64,000 nt of DNA from an uncultured Gammaproteobacteria bacterium. Lineage in GTDB: Bacteria > Pseudomonadota > Gammaproteobacteria > Coxiellales > Coxiellaceae. The DNA is taken from assembly GCA_902581285.1 (NCBI GenBank), contig CACHNP010000002.1, positions 1 to 64,000 on the forward strand. The letters run 5' to 3'. Shown in pieces: positions 27,472 to 37,245 of this stretch (positions are counted from its first letter, which is position 1; every line of letters starts with the position of its first letter). A model generated the notes under the pieces. It did no database searches. It saw only the letters and a program-made list of their open reading frames with translations, and had not been told where the DNA came from. A program made the translations under genes and the position numbers.

Positions 27472-29389
27472 ATGCCTGTAGTTTCATTACCTGACGGCTC
27501 ATGTAAAGAGTTCGATCAAAGTGTCACTGTTTTTCAAGTGGCAGAGTCCATTGGTGCTGGCCTAGCTAAAGCCGCTGTGGCTGGGCGTCTTGATGGTGAT
27601 CGTTTGGTTGATACCAATTATGAAATACGCGATGACGTTTCACTTAGTATCATTACTCTCAAAGATGAAGTGGGTTTGAGTGTTTTGAGGCACTCTTGTG
27701 CTCACTTAATGGCGCAAGCTGTCAAGTCATTATTCCCTAGTGCACAGGTTACCATCGGGCCTGTTATCGAAGATGGGTTTTATTATGACTTTGCCTTTGA
27801 TCGGCCGTTTACCCCTGAAGATTTGGAGCTTATTGAACAGAAAATGAAATCCTTGGCCAAGGCAGCTTTGCCAGTAGAGCGTAGGCAGCTAACTCGAGAC
27901 GAGGCCGTGTCTTTATTTTCAGAGATGAATGAACACTATAAAGTTGAGATTATTCAGGACTTGCCTGAGGATGAGGCTTTATCTTTGTATCAGCAGGGCG
28001 AATTTATCGATTTGTGTCGCGGCCCACACTTGCCAAATACCAGCTTTATAAAAGCGTTTAAACTAACAAAATGCGCAGGAGCTTACTGGCGTGGTGATAG
28101 CAGCAACGCGATGTTGCAGCGTATTTATGGCACTGCATGGGCCGATAAGAAAGCGCTGAATGTGTATCTGAAACGATTGGAAGAGGCCAAGTTGCGTGAT
28201 CATCGAATCCTAGCTAAAAAGTTGGATTTGTTTCATTTTCAAGAAGAAGCGCCGGGTATGGTTTTTTTGGCATCCTAATGGCTGGGCTTTGGTGTTAATT
28301 ATCAGAGAATATCTAAGGCAGCTTCTTGTTAAGGTGGGGTATCAAGAGATCAATACACCGCAGTTGGTTGATGTGGACTTATGGGAAAAATCGGGCCACA
28401 AAGCCAAGTTCGGCGATGATATGTTTAGTTTGACTTCGGGCAAAAAAGAAATTGTAGTTAAACCAATGAATTGCCCTTGCCATGTACAGGTTTTTAAGCA
28501 GAAGTTGGTGAGTTACAAAGAGCTTCCAATTCGTTATTCCGAATTTGGTTGCTGTCATAGAAACGAGCCTTCTGGAACATTGCATGGTTTAATGCGTTTG
28601 CGGGGATTTGTTCAAGATGATGCGCACATATTTTGTGCTAGAGAGCAGATAAAGCAAGAGGTGTCTGATTTTATTGATCTTTTGATTAAGGTTTACCGTG
28701 ATTTTGGGTTTACTGATATCATTTATAAATTATCAACCAGGCCTGAGAAGCGAATAGGTGAGGATTCCGTTTGGGATCAAGCAGAGCAGGCGTTATCTGA
28801 TGCGCTGGATGAAAAGCAGATTGATTGGGGTTTGTTGCCTGGCGAGGGTGCGTTTTATGGGCCTAAGATTGAGTTTTCTTTACGCGATTGTCTCGGTCGT
28901 GTATGGCAGTGTGGAACGGTTCAGTTGGATTTTTGCATGCCGGAGCGATTAGGGGCATCCTATATCGACAAAAATGGTGATAAAGCGACTCCGGTTATGA
29001 TTCATCGTGCTGTTTTAGGTTCTTTAGAACGATTTATTGCTATTTTGCTCGAGCAGTACGCTGGGGCTTTACCTCTCTGGTTGGCCCCAAAACAGATCAT
29101 GATCACGACTATTACGGACAGTCACGCCACATATGCGATGAAAATTGGGAAAAAATTGCAAAATATGGGCTTTCGAGTTAATTATGACTTGAGAAATGAG
29201 AAGATCGGCTATAAAATTCGCGAACATACTATTGCAAAGCTGCCTTATCTTGTGATTATTGGTGATCGCGAGGTTGAAGAAGGTTTTATTGCTGTTAGGG
29301 GTTTGGATGGTGCTACTAAGACCTGGTCGGTTGATGATTGGGTAGAGTCGCTACTTCATGAAGTTGAACAAAAAGGAGCATATAATTAG
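27472..29389 (+). CDS. thrS: Threonyl-tRNA synthetase, split by a +1 frameshift
   Basis: ThrRS charges tRNA-Thr. The start is the ATG at 27472 ([10 protein letters not shown]). The first frame carries the TGS domain, the editing domain with HSCAHLMAQ and [11 protein letters not shown], and ends prematurely at 28278, just after a T7 run (28262-28268). With one T removed it continues [14 protein letters not shown] into the catalytic domain, which has the zinc site MNCPCHVQ, class II motif 2 ([12 protein letters not shown]) and motif 3 ([11 protein letters not shown]), then the anticodon-binding domain. The restored product is about 638 aa against 642 in E. coli, and all key residues are present. 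As the gene is essential, the extra T is either a sequence error or corrected in expression. It overlaps the infC start by five bases. Confidence 0.96.
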
Positions 29390-29933
29390 CGAAAAGAGAA
29401 AAGTGCTACGAGTGAATGAAAAAATCACACGGGTAGAGCAGGTGCTTCTGATTGATGAAAATGGTCAAAAGCAGGGTGAGGTTTCGATATCAGAAGCTCT
29501 ACAAGCAGCGAGAGAGGCAAAGCTTGATTTGGTTGAAATTGTTCCAAATGGTAATCCACCCGTTTGTCGTATAATGGATCATGGCAAGTACCGTTTTGAT
29601 AGAGATAAGAAAAAATCAGGTAACAAAAAAAAGCAAAAAGCGACAAAATTGAAAGAAGTTAAATTCAGAGTTGTTACTGATATTGGTGATTTTAACAACA
29701 AAGTTAAGAATATTTTGAGGTTTTTGGAGCGTGGTGATAAAGCAAAAATCACGTTACGTTTTAAAGGGCGAGAAGCTCAGCATTCCGAGCTTGGTCTTGA
29801 AGTGGTCGAGCGTGTGAGGGTTGCGGTAGAGAATGAGTCAGCCACGGGGCAGCTCATTGTTGAGCAGGAGGCAAAACTTGAGGGTAGGCAGATTTCGATG
29901 GTGCTTGCTTATGGTAAGGGAAAAAAGAAATAA
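29385..29933 (+). CDS. infC: Translation initiation factor IF-3, with the rare ATT start
   Basis: IF-3 binds the 30S subunit and discriminates against non-standard start codons. I place the start at ATT (29385), which follows AAGGAG by six bases and gives a 182-aa product beginning [11 protein letters not shown], matching the usual length. An in-frame ATG at 29358 lies inside thrS and lacks a ribosome binding site. Family motifs are [17 protein letters not shown] at the end of the N-domain, the lysine-rich linker ([11 protein letters not shown]) and the C-domain strand [10 protein letters not shown]. The ATT start is the classic autoregulatory device: IF-3 represses its own translation because it rejects the codon. 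Confidence 0.97.
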   Translation: MSEKRKVLRVNEKITRVEQVLLIDENGQKQGEVSISEALQAAREAKLDLVEIVPNGNPPVCRIMDHGKYRFDRDKKKSGNKKKQKATKLKEVKFRVVTDIGDFNNKVKNILRFLERGDKAKITLRFKGREAQHSELGLEVVERVRVAVENESATGQLIVEQEAKLEGRQISMVLAYGKGKKK

Positions 29934-29946
29934 CGAGGTTTGATTT

Positions 29947-30154
29947 ATGGCAACAAAAAATAAAATTAAGACCAGGAGTGGGGCAAAAAAAACGCTGCAA
30001 AATGACTGGTTCTGGTAACGTAAAGGTTAAGCATGCTAATAGGCGTCACATACAAGAGAAAAAGCCCATGAGTATGAAACGAAAAGCTCGCGGAACTCAT
30101 GTGCTGAATGATAGGGATAAGCCTGCAGTTTTGGTTATGCTGGGCCTAAAATAA
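29947..30154 (+). CDS. rpmI: 50S ribosomal protein L35, with a +1 frameshift
   Basis: The ATG at 29947 starts MATKNKIKTRSGAKK. The frame then breaks in an A8 run (29985-29992). Removing one A yields KRCKMTGSGNVKVKHANRR, HIQEKKPMSMKRKARG and so on, a 68-residue L35 with the typical basic composition and the conserved KHANxRH segment. In the frame as written it would stop after about 20 residues. The position between infC and rplT is the standard one. Because L35 is important for 50S assembly and the rest of the gene is intact, I treat it as functional but miswritten or slippage-corrected. Confidence 0.93.
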
Positions 30155-30174
30155 TTTAAATTGGAGAAGTTAAT

Positions 30175-30528
30175 ATGCCAAGAGTAAAAAGAGGTGTTGT
30201 CGCAAGGGCAAGACACAAAAAAGTACTAAAGCAAGCGAAAGGTTACCGTGGTGCGAGAAGCCGCGTGTTTCGCGTTGCCAAACAAGCGGTAATTAAAGCT
30301 GGGCAGTATGCTTACCGTGATCGCCGTAATAAAAAGCGTGTCTTTAGGCGATTATGGATAGCTCGCATAAGTGCTGCCACTCGTGAGTATGGAGTTTCTT
30401 ACTCTCGTTTTATGGCGGCTGTGAATAAAGCTAACATTGAACTGAATCGCAAAGTTTTGTCAGAAATGGCGATTCACGATAAAGTAGAGTTCAAAAAATT
30501 GGTTGATAAAGTGATGGTTGAAGCTTAA
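30175..30528 (+). CDS. rplT: 50S ribosomal protein L20
   Basis: L20 binds 23S rRNA early in large-subunit assembly and in other bacteria represses the rpmI-rplT mRNA. The 117-residue product begins [20 protein letters not shown] and contains [19 protein letters not shown], both family signatures, at the usual length. The ATG at 30175 follows GGAGAAG at a normal distance. A terminator-like hairpin follows, ahead of pheS. Confidence 0.98.
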   Translation: MPRVKRGVVARARHKKVLKQAKGYRGARSRVFRVAKQAVIKAGQYAYRDRRNKKRVFRRLWIARISAATREYGVSYSRFMAAVNKANIELNRKVLSEMAIHDKVEFKKLVDKVMVEA

Positions 30529-30552
30529 AATCAACACGTTGTTTGTTATAAT

Positions 30553-30584
30553 AAAAACCGCAACATCGTTTGCGGTTTTTTTTT
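30553..30584 (+). terminator. Rho-independent terminator/attenuator between rplT and pheS
   Basis: ACCGCAA (30557-30563) pairs with TTGCGGT (30570-30576) around a six-base loop, and the flanking AAAA/TTTT extends the stem. A run of nine T follows the stem. In E. coli this position holds the pheST attenuator with a Phe-rich leader peptide. No leader ORF with a Phe run is evident here, so it may act as a plain terminator with read-through. Confidence 0.8.
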
Positions 30585-30601
30585 AGTATGGGAAGTGTAT
30601 C

Positions 30602-31594
30602 ATGCAGCAAGAAATTGATGATTTAGTGACGCAAGCCGAGCGCGAAATTGCCGCGGTTGAGGATTTGGCGTCTCTGGATGCGATCCGAGTTGAGTTTCTG
30701 GGGAAAAAAGGCTCTTTAACTGCGTTGTTGAAAGGGGTTAGTAAGCTACCTAAAGACCAGCGACCCTTGATGGGGCAGGCCGTTAACCAGGCTAAGCGAG
30801 AGCTCAGTGAAAAAATTAGCAAACAGCAAAACGTGATGCAACAGGCACTTTTAGAAAAGCAATTAAAAAGTGAAACCCTGGATACATCATTGCCTGGTCT
30901 TAAGCACTCGGTTGGTTCGGTTCACCCTGTTACCCAAGTCAAGTATCGGGTAATTAGCTTGTTCAGTCAGCTTGGGTTTTCGGTCGCTGAAGGGCCTGAA
31001 ATCGAAGATGATTATCATAACTTCACGGCTTTGAATATTCCTGAATACCATCCTGCCAGAGCGCTTCAAGATACCTTTTACTTAACTGATGGTCGGGTAT
31101 TAAGAACCCATACATCCCCGGTTCAAATTAGAGTGATGGAGTCACAGTCACCGCCGATACGTATTATTACGCCAGGGCGTGTGTTTCGCTGTGATTCAGA
31201 TCAAACACACACTCCCATGTTTCATCAATGTGAAGGGTTATTGATTGAAAAGAATGCGTCATTTGCGCAGCTAAAAGGGCTTTTAAGTGAGTTTTTGCGT
31301 TTGTTTTTTGAAATTGACGTCGAGGTTAGGTTTCGTCCTTCGTACTTTCCTTTTACTGAGCCTTCAGCTGAAGTGGATATTCGGCGATGTGACAGTGAAA
31401 ATAATAAGTGGTTAGAGGTTATGGGGTGTGGCATGGTGCATCCAAATGTTTTAAAGGAAATGAATATTGATTCAGACGAATACGTTGGTTTTGCCTTCGG
31501 GTTAGGTTTAGATCGATTGGCTATGTTGCGGTATGGTATTACCGATTTACGTGTTATGTTTGAAAATGATTTACGCTTTTTGGGGCAGTTTTAA
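30602..31594 (+). CDS. pheS: Phenylalanyl-tRNA synthetase alpha subunit
   Basis: Catalytic subunit of the alpha2-beta2 PheRS. The 330-residue product has the N-terminal coiled coil that binds tRNA (about residues 1-90). Then come the class II motifs: motif 1 ([16 protein letters not shown]), motif 2 ([19 protein letters not shown]) and motif 3 ([14 protein letters not shown]). The length matches E. coli (327 aa). pheT follows 15 bases downstream. A terminator-like hairpin lies just before the start and could set its level relative to rplT. Confidence 0.98.
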   Translation: MQQEIDDLVTQAEREIAAVEDLASLDAIRVEFLGKKGSLTALLKGVSKLPKDQRPLMGQAVNQAKRELSEKISKQQNVMQQALLEKQLKSETLDTSLPGLKHSVGSVHPVTQVKYRVISLFSQLGFSVAEGPEIEDDYHNFTALNIPEYHPARALQDTFYLTDGRVLRTHTSPVQIRVMESQSPPIRIITPGRVFRCDSDQTHTPMFHQCEGLLIEKNASFAQLKGLLSEFLRLFFEIDVEVRFRPSYFPFTEPSAEVDIRRCDSENNKWLEVMGCGMVHPNVLKEMNIDSDEYVGFAFGLGLDRLAMLRYGITDLRVMFENDLRFLGQF

Positions 31595-31609
31595 TAATGG
31601 GTGCGAATT

Positions 31610-34012
31610 ATGAAGTTCAGTAGACAATGGTTAAGCGAATGGCTCTCGTCTGATGTTTCACTTACCGATTTAGTAGAGCGGTTGACCTCGCTAGGCTTGG
31701 AAGTTGACACAGTTGAGCCGGCGTCAGGCGTTTTTACAGGTGTTGTGGTTGGCGAAATAGAGTCAGCCCAACAGCATCCAGATGCGGATCGGTTACGATG
31801 CTGCCGTGTCGATGTAGGGCAAGGCGAGTTGTTGGATATTGTTTGTGGCGGTGTGAATGCCAGAGCGGGAATAAAGGTTCCTGTTGCTATTGTTGGGGCT
31901 GTTCTGCCGGGTGATTTTAAAATAAAAGCAACGAAGCTAAGAGGACAGCGATCAAGTGGAATGATTTGTTCATCTGCTGAATTGGGTTTAGGGGAAGACT
32001 TAAGTCCGGCTGGGGGTATCATTGAATTAAATCACGATGCGCCAGTTGGTCACGACTTTTTTGACTATATGAAGTTGGACGATCATATAATTGATATTGA
32101 ATTGACACCTAACAGAGGCGATTGTGCATGTTTGCATGGTATAGCGCGTGAGGTTGCGTTGAGTCAAGGTGAGGGTAAATTAGTTCAACCCTATTGGTCC
32201 AGTGTGAGTGATTTGGATGAAACAATATTGTCGCCTGTTAAACAGTTGGTGTCACCTGAGCAGTGTTCCGTTTATTATTCTCGTGTGATTCGAGACATTG
32301 ACGAGTCTGCGTCAACTCCTGTGTGGATGCAGGAACGCTTGCGTAGATCGGGCTTGCGTTCCTTAAACCCGGTTGTTGATGTGCTAAATTACGTTATGTT
32401 GGAGATGGGGCAGCCGATGCACGCTTTTGATTTGGAGCAGTTACAAGGAGACGTGCTTGTGCGTTCTGCTGTTCATGGTGAGAAATTGACTCTGTTGGAT
32501 GGCCGTGACATTGAGCTGGATGCAGAATCGCTCGTGATAGCGGATGAGTCGGGTGCGCTCGCTTTGGCTGGCGTCGCCGGAGGTAAGCACACAGCGGTTG
32601 GTGATACGACTAAGCATGTTTTATTAGAATCGGCTTATTTTGATCCTGTCTCTATACGACGAACGGCTGCTACACACAACTTGCAGACCGATTCAAGTTA
32701 CCGTTTCGAACGTGGGGTTGATTTTCAATTACAAAAAGAAGCTCTTGAGCGAGCCACCGCCTTGCTGGTTGATATTGTCGGCGGTCAGGTTGGTGTGATG
32801 TGTGAATTGAAAAATGAGGCGTTTCAACCACAAACAAAGACGATACAGTTAAGGTATGAACAGGTAGAGCGTTTGTTGGGTGTCAGTATTTCGCAGGAAA
32901 AAATACTAGGTATTTTGACCGGTTTGGGTTTTACTCCGTTAAACGAAAACTCCCCTTGGCACTTTCGTGTTCCAAGTTTTCGTTTTGATTGTGAACAAGA
33001 AGTTGACTTAATTGAAGAGTGTGCACGAGTATATGGTTTTGATAATATAGCCTCACAGCCTCTGAGTTCGTCACCTTCAATGAAATTGACAGACCCTTTG
33101 ATTGAAAGAACGCAAGCCGTGTTACCTATTTTAAACACGTTGGGTTACAGTGAAGCGATTACATATAGTTTTGTAGACCCCCAATGGCAGGTTGAGCTGC
33201 TCGGTGAAGGCAGTGCGATTCAATTGAAGAATCCGATTTCGCAAGATCTATCTGTTATGCGGTTAAGTTGTTGGCCGGGTTTGTTGAAGTTGTTACAGTA
33301 TAATTTAAATCGTCAGCATCATCGTGTTCGTGTTTTTGAAATTGGTAGAGTGTTTGCTGACTCAGCTCAACTAAACCAGTATACAATGCTTACGATGCTT
33401 GCATTTGGCCCAATTCACGAGGTAAGCTGGTGTAACAATGCTGATCTAAAAATGAGTGATTTTTATTCGGTTAAAGGTGATGTTGAGGTAATTGTCAGCC
33501 GTCTGAACCTTCAAGGAGAGGTTGACTGGCAAGTCGGTCAGCATGATATGTTGCATCCTGGTCAATGTGCTCAACTGAGCGTAGGTGAGAGGGTCGTTGG
33601 TACCTTGGGTGCATTGCACCCGCGGCTTGTCTCCTCTATGGGGTTGTCTGCTGCACCTCTTCTTTTTGAACTAAATTTGGATTTGTTAAATGATAGTGTG
33701 GTCCCTCAGTTTGAGAGTTTACCACGTTACCCTGCAATGAAGCGAGATTTGGCGGTCGTGGTCGATGAGTCCCTTAGTGCCGAAGCATTGATTTCGGAGG
33801 TGCGCAAAACAACTGATAAAATATTAAACAATGTCGATATTTTTGATGTATATCAAGGACAAGGGATCGAAATAGGTAAAAAAAGTGTCGCTTTAGGGTT
33901 GACCTTTTTGGATCCATCCCGCACTCTTATAGAGTCAGAGGTGGATAATGCGTTTGAAAAGATCTTGGCTCGGCTATCAGATCGATTTGGCGCAACGATG
34001 AGGGGGCAGTAA
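31610..34012 (+). CDS. pheT: Phenylalanyl-tRNA synthetase beta subunit
   Basis: The start is the ATG at 31610 ([12 protein letters not shown]); a GTG at 31601 is in frame but gives a non-typical extension. The product is 800 aa, close to the E. coli length (795). Domains in order are: the EMAP/OB-like tRNA-binding region ([19 protein letters not shown]), the B3/B4 editing domain, the B5 domain, the catalytic-like core (ELTPNRGDC near residue 150; [20 protein letters not shown] near residue 350) and the C-terminal ferredoxin-like anticodon domain ([16 protein letters not shown]). Its stop overlaps the ihfA start by one base. Confidence 0.98.
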   Translation: MKFSRQWLSEWLSSDVSLTDLVERLTSLGLEVDTVEPASGVFTGVVVGEIESAQQHPDADRLRCCRVDVGQGELLDIVCGGVNARAGIKVPVAIVGAVLPGDFKIKATKLRGQRSSGMICSSAELGLGEDLSPAGGIIELNHDAPVGHDFFDYMKLDDHIIDIELTPNRGDCACLHGIAREVALSQGEGKLVQPYWSSVSDLDETILSPVKQLVSPEQCSVYYSRVIRDIDESASTPVWMQERLRRSGLRSLNPVVDVLNYVMLEMGQPMHAFDLEQLQGDVLVRSAVHGEKLTLLDGRDIELDAESLVIADESGALALAGVAGGKHTAVGDTTKHVLLESAYFDPVSIRRTAATHNLQTDSSYRFERGVDFQLQKEALERATALLVDIVGGQVGVMCELKNEAFQPQTKTIQLRYEQVERLLGVSISQEKILGILTGLGFTPLNENSPWHFRVPSFRFDCEQEVDLIEECARVYGFDNIASQPLSSSPSMKLTDPLIERTQAVLPILNTLGYSEAITYSFVDPQWQVELLGEGSAIQLKNPISQDLSVMRLSCWPGLLKLLQYNLNRQHHRVRVFEIGRVFADSAQLNQYTMLTMLAFGPIHEVSWCNNADLKMSDFYSVKGDVEVIVSRLNLQGEVDWQVGQHDMLHPGQCAQLSVGERVVGTLGALHPRLVSSMGLSAAPLLFELNLDLLNDSVVPQFESLPRYPAMKRDLAVVVDESLSAEALISEVRKTTDKILNNVDIFDVYQGQGIEIGKKSVALGLTFLDPSRTLIESEVDNAFEKILARLSDRFGATMRGQ

Positions 34013-34356
34013 TGACCACATTAACAAAACTGAATATTTCGTCTACATTGAATACGTCTCTTGGTTTAAGTAAGCGTGAGGCAAAGGAACAGGTTGAGCT
34101 ATTTTTTGAATTAATTAAATCGACACTTGAAAGTGGAGAGGAAGTTAAATTATCTGGTTTTGGGAATTTTAATTTGCGAGATAAGAGTGAAAGACCAGGT
34201 AGAAACCCAAAGACGGGTGAAGAAATACCGATCAAAGCACGTCGTGTTGTCACGTTTCATGCTGGGCAGAAGTTAAAATCTCGTGTTGAAAATTATTCTG
34301 AAAGTATTGAAGAGAATAGCACAAGCTCACATCAAATGGGTGAAGGGGAGTCTTGA
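34012..34356 (+). CDS. ihfA: Integration host factor alpha subunit
   Basis: IHF is a DNA-bending heterodimer used in replication, recombination and transcription. The 114-residue product carries the HU/IHF signature [20 protein letters not shown] with the Pro that intercalates into DNA. It is about 15 residues longer than E. coli IhfA, because of an acidic Ser/Glu-rich C-terminal tail. The ATG overlaps the pheT stop, so translation is coupled. The partner gene ihfB is not in this window. Confidence 0.96.
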   Translation: MTTLTKLNISSTLNTSLGLSKREAKEQVELFFELIKSTLESGEEVKLSGFGNFNLRDKSERPGRNPKTGEEIPIKARRVVTFHAGQKLKSRVENYSESIEENSTSSHQMGEGES

Positions 34357-34361
34357 CATAA

Positions 34362-34712
34362 ATGAGTGTTCAAACTCCTATTGTGATACCTGATAAAATA
34401 TATTTTACCATTGGTGAAGTCGCTAAGTTGTGTCAACTTGAGCCACATGTATTAAGATACTGGGAGCAAGAATTCCCCCAGTTAAACCCTTCAAAAAGAC
34501 GAAAAAGACGTTACTATCAAAGAAATGATATCAAGTTAGTCTGCAAAATTAAAAAATTACTCTACGAAGATCAGTTTTCTATTCGTGGTGCTCGAAAGCA
34601 ACTAGAGACTGAAGTTAACACAAAAGCGTCCGCGCCTGAAAAAAAGGTTGATAAAACACGTGTTCAGTCTGCAATCGAACAGTTAGAAGAATTGTTGGAC
34701 GTTATGCAGTAG
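34362..34712 (+). CDS. MerR-family transcriptional regulator
   Basis: The 116-residue protein has an N-terminal MerR winged helix: FTIGEVAKLCQLEPHVLRYWEQEF, then the wing RKRRYYQRNDI. A helical dimerisation tail follows. It lacks cysteine ligands for metals and a large effector domain. A small MerR-like gene after ihfA and before tRNA-Pro is the standard arrangement in many gammaproteobacteria. The regulon is unknown. Confidence 0.93.
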   Translation: MSVQTPIVIPDKIYFTIGEVAKLCQLEPHVLRYWEQEFPQLNPSKRRKRRYYQRNDIKLVCKIKKLLYEDQFSIRGARKQLETEVNTKASAPEKKVDKTRVQSAIEQLEELLDVMQ

Positions 34713-34750
34713 GTTCTTTTTTTGTTTATGCTTTGAATCGGTATTTATTC

Positions 34751-34779
34751 TTGCATATTTCATGCTTTTAAACGATAAT
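34751..34779 (+). promoter_or_regulatory. Promoter of tRNA-Pro
   Basis: TTGCAT (34751-34756), a 17-base spacer and GATAAT (34774-34779). The sequence after the -10 contains CCCCG, a GC-rich discriminator common for stable RNA genes. The tRNA begins 25 bases downstream. Confidence 0.6.
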
Positions 34780-34804
34780 TTACCCCGTATTAAATAATGC
34801 TTTT

Positions 34805-34881
34805 CGGGGCGTGGCGCAGTCTGGTAGCGCACTTGACTGGGGGTCAAGTGGTCGCAGGTTCAAATCCTGCCGTCCCGACCA
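34805..34881 (+). tRNA. tRNA-Pro (anticodon GGG)
   Basis: A complete 77-base tRNA with encoded CCA. The acceptor CGGGGCG pairs with CGTCCCG (one G-U). The anticodon stem CTTGA/TCAAG encloses CTGGGGG, giving anticodon GGG. The T arm is GCAGG-TTCAAAT-CCTGC. It is followed after 69 bases by ycaR. Confidence 0.97.
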
Positions 34882-34950
34882 ATTTATCATAATTTCAAAA
34901 AAAACATATTTCCTATTTTCAAGTCCATCATTTGATGTTAGATTTGAAAT

Positions 34951-35112
34951 ATGGATATGGTATTACTTTCAGTACTGGCTTGCCCTATGTGTGGCGGTAA
35001 ATTGTTGTATGATCAACAGGAGCAGAAGTTGTTGTGTGATTTTGATCAAAAGGCTTTTAGTGTCGAGTTTGGAATACCGCTTTTAAAACAAGCTCAAGCT
35101 TGTGCTTTGTGA
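34951..35112 (+). CDS. ycaR: YcaR/Trm112-like small protein (UPF0434)
   Basis: A 53-residue protein (start ATG 34951) beginning MDMVLLSVLACPMCGGKLLY, with the family's CPxC pair, then LLCDFDQKAFSVEFGIPLL, which matches the second half of the Trm112-like fold. These small proteins are zinc-ribbon-like, though only part of the cysteine set is kept here. In E. coli ycaR sits between lpxK and kdsB; here kdsB follows 13 bases downstream and the ycaR stop overlaps a GAGGAGG ribosome binding site. It is too short for most ORF cut-offs. Confidence 0.88.
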   Translation: MDMVLLSVLACPMCGGKLLYDQQEQKLLCDFDQKAFSVEFGIPLLKQAQACAL

Positions 35113-35125
35113 GGAGGATTTTTTT

Positions 35126-35881
35126 ATGGAATTTTACGTCATTGTGCCCATACTAGAGAATTCGGCAAGCTGGTACCAGGATTTACTTGAGGAATCTTCA
35201 CTGCCATCTATTTTGAAACACATTCATTCAAATGCAAAACAGAGTGGAGCGGTTGACGTTGTGTTAGTAACAGATAATTCTATTATAAGTGATGTGGCTG
35301 AAAAAAATAAACTTAGAGTATTTTTCATCGAAAAGGAAGAGGCTTCGGTAACTGAGAAAGTCGGCGAAGTGGTAGACGCACTTGAGCTTGATGATGATGA
35401 AATTGTGGTGTGCTTAGATGCTGAGAATGCTTTACTCAATCCAAAGTTTATCTTGTCATTAGCGGATGATTTAGAACAGCACGTAAATTTAAAAGTGGCC
35501 AGTTTATGTGAGCCAATTACCAAAATAAATGATATGGAAGATCACAGTATTGTAAAAGTAATATTAAATAAACGACAACATGCAATGTACTTTACTCGCT
35601 CGCCTATACCTTCTTGTCATAAAGAATACCTAAGTACAGGTCAAATTTCGCTTCCAAAAGGTCAATGCTATAGGCACGTTGGTGTGTATGCTTTTAGAGT
35701 TGGTTTTTTACAGACCTATACAAATTGGACACCTTGCGCTTTAGAAAAGATTGAGTTGCTCGAGCAACTACGAATTTTATACAATGGAGCTCGTATTCAC
35801 GTGAGAGTCAGCGATAAACCATTAACGACACGAATAAAGTCATTAAAGGATTTTTCTAGAAAGTGTGATATGGTAACTTAG
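35126..35881 (+). CDS. KdsB (CMP-Kdo synthetase) homologue lacking the signature motifs
   Basis: The start is the ATG at 35126 after GAGGAGG; the product is 251 aa, the KdsB length. The C-terminal half clearly follows KdsB: YFTRSPIP, RHVGVYAFRVGFLQTYTNW and PCALEKIELLEQLRILYNG. The N-terminal nucleotide-binding loop of real KdsB (PARYxSxRLPGKPL) is replaced by PILENSASWYQDLLEES, the SGTER region by EEASVTEK and the QGDEP motif by LDAENA. It should therefore not bind CTP and magnesium normally. Position directly after ycaR is that of true kdsB, so this is the resident gene changed in place and not a distant paralogue. Kdo activation may be lost, or carried out by another gene outside the window. 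Confidence 0.85.
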   Translation: MEFYVIVPILENSASWYQDLLEESSLPSILKHIHSNAKQSGAVDVVLVTDNSIISDVAEKNKLRVFFIEKEEASVTEKVGEVVDALELDDDEIVVCLDAENALLNPKFILSLADDLEQHVNLKVASLCEPITKINDMEDHSIVKVILNKRQHAMYFTRSPIPSCHKEYLSTGQISLPKGQCYRHVGVYAFRVGFLQTYTNWTPCALEKIELLEQLRILYNGARIHVRVSDKPLTTRIKSLKDFSRKCDMVT

Positions 35882-35948
35882 GGAATATTATCCTTGTCGT
35901 TCTTTTTTTATAAGTGATCAAACTGTCACGATTTTTTATGGATTGAAT

Positions 35949-36555
35949 GTGAAAAAAAATTTTATTAGTTGGTGCTACTGGGACAATTGGTACTGCTATT
36001 CGCAGTGAGCTATCTAGTGATGCTGATGTCATATCTGTTGGGTTTTCGCGAGGGGATTACCAGGTTGATATTAGTCAATCTGACTCGATTAGGCAGCTTT
36101 TTCATGATGTGGGTATGGTTGATGCAGTGGTTTGTGCCGCTGCTCGAGGTGTTAAATTCGAAAACTTGCCTCAAATGACATTGAATGACTTTCAAGTCAG
36201 TATGAATAGTAAGCTGTGGGGGCAAATTGATCTTGTTATTCAAGGTATGGCACATGTTAATAAAAATGGATCATTTACATTAACAACGGGTGTTTTGAAT
36301 AAAGATCCAATTATGAAAGGTGCTGCGGCAGCAATGGCAAATGGTGCAATCGAGGGTTTTTTACGTGCTGCGTGTTTGGATCTACCACACGGTCAGCGTA
36401 TCAATGTGGTTTCACCTGCCTTGTTAACTGAATCAAAGGAAAAGCTGGGGCATTTTTTTCCTGGGTATGCAACTGTGGATGCCGTTGATGTGGCAAAGGC
36501 TTACCGTAAAAGTATATACTCTGGGCATACCGGGCGTATTTACCATGTGCTTTAG
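35949..36555 (+). CDS. Short-chain dehydrogenase (PRK07578-like), start region frameshifted
   Basis: The frame encoding KKILLVGATGTIGTAIRSEL (glycine-rich NAD(P) site) begins right after a TGA, with an A8 run at 35952-35959. With seven A a GTG at 35949 starts the protein cleanly (MKKILLVGATG), about 201 aa. Further features are VDAVVCAAARG (the NNAG-equivalent strand), FTLTTGVLNKDP and AMANGAIEGFLRAA. The usual YxxxK catalytic pair is absent, as in the PRK07578-type subgroup. If the extra A is real, translation could begin only at internal starts such as ATG 36109 and would lose the cofactor site. Confidence 0.82.
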
Positions 36556-36570
36556 TTACGCTGTTGATAT

Positions 36571-37245
36571 TCATCCTATTATTTCTTTTTTTAGTTCATC
36601 AAGGTAAGCGAGCATAAATTGAGTTCGTTGATATGCCATTGTGATGCCTGTTTTAGTTTTAAATGTTGAGCGTAGTTTGATTAGCTTGGTGTAGAAATGA
36701 TCTAGTGCGTAGGCTTTATCATTGAGTTCACGATCCTTTGCGAATGGGTCATTGTGTTCGTATATTAAATTATTGAATTTCCCTCCTAGGCTGAACGCAC
36801 GAGCTATTCCTATAGCACCAAGTGAGTCAAGTCTATCAGCGTCTTGGACAATCTCGGCCTCTAATGAGCTGGTTTGGATGTTCGCTGAATAGCTATGACT
36901 TTGAATACAATCTGTTATGGTTTGTAAGTGTTGATTTGGGTAACCCCACTGGCATAAAAGTTCATGCGCTTTAGTTGCCGATAGTTGTGATGCTTTAGTT
37001 CGGAGTTTCGATCGCTTGTCTATAGGGACGCAGTCGTGCAGTAATACTGCCGGTATGATGATACTTAATTCACCGCCTTCTTTGTTTTGTATTGATAGCG
37101 CATTGATTAACACTCTATCAATATGGTCTATTTGATGTGATGAATCAAAAGAGTGATTTATTTTTAACACATAGTCGCGAATTTTATTTTTCCACTCAAT
37201 AAGTTTTGGTGGAATGCAGTGTAATAGTAATTCAGTATTATTCAT
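36571..37245 (-). CDS. HD-domain phosphohydrolase, YedJ-like
   Basis: I choose the ATG at 37245, with GAGG nine bases upstream; a TTG at 37260 is also in frame. The 224-residue product has the HD superfamily ligands: HQIDHIDRV near residue 37, LLHDC near residue 68, SHSYSANI and QDADRLDSLGAIGIARAF. The arrangement and the C-terminal YALDHFYTKLIKL match the YedJ family of predicted metal-dependent phosphohydrolases. The substrate is unknown. It is convergent with the SDR gene, 15 bases apart. Confidence 0.9.
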   Translation of the reverse strand: MNNTELLLHCIPPKLIEWKNKIRDYVLKINHSFDSSHQIDHIDRVLINALSIQNKEGGELSIIIPAVLLHDCVPIDKRSKLRTKASQLSATKAHELLCQWGYPNQHLQTITDCIQSHSYSANIQTSSLEAEIVQDADRLDSLGAIGIARAFSLGGKFNNLIYEHNDPFAKDRELNDKAYALDHFYTKLIKLRSTFKTKTGITMAYQRTQFMLAYLDELKKEIIG

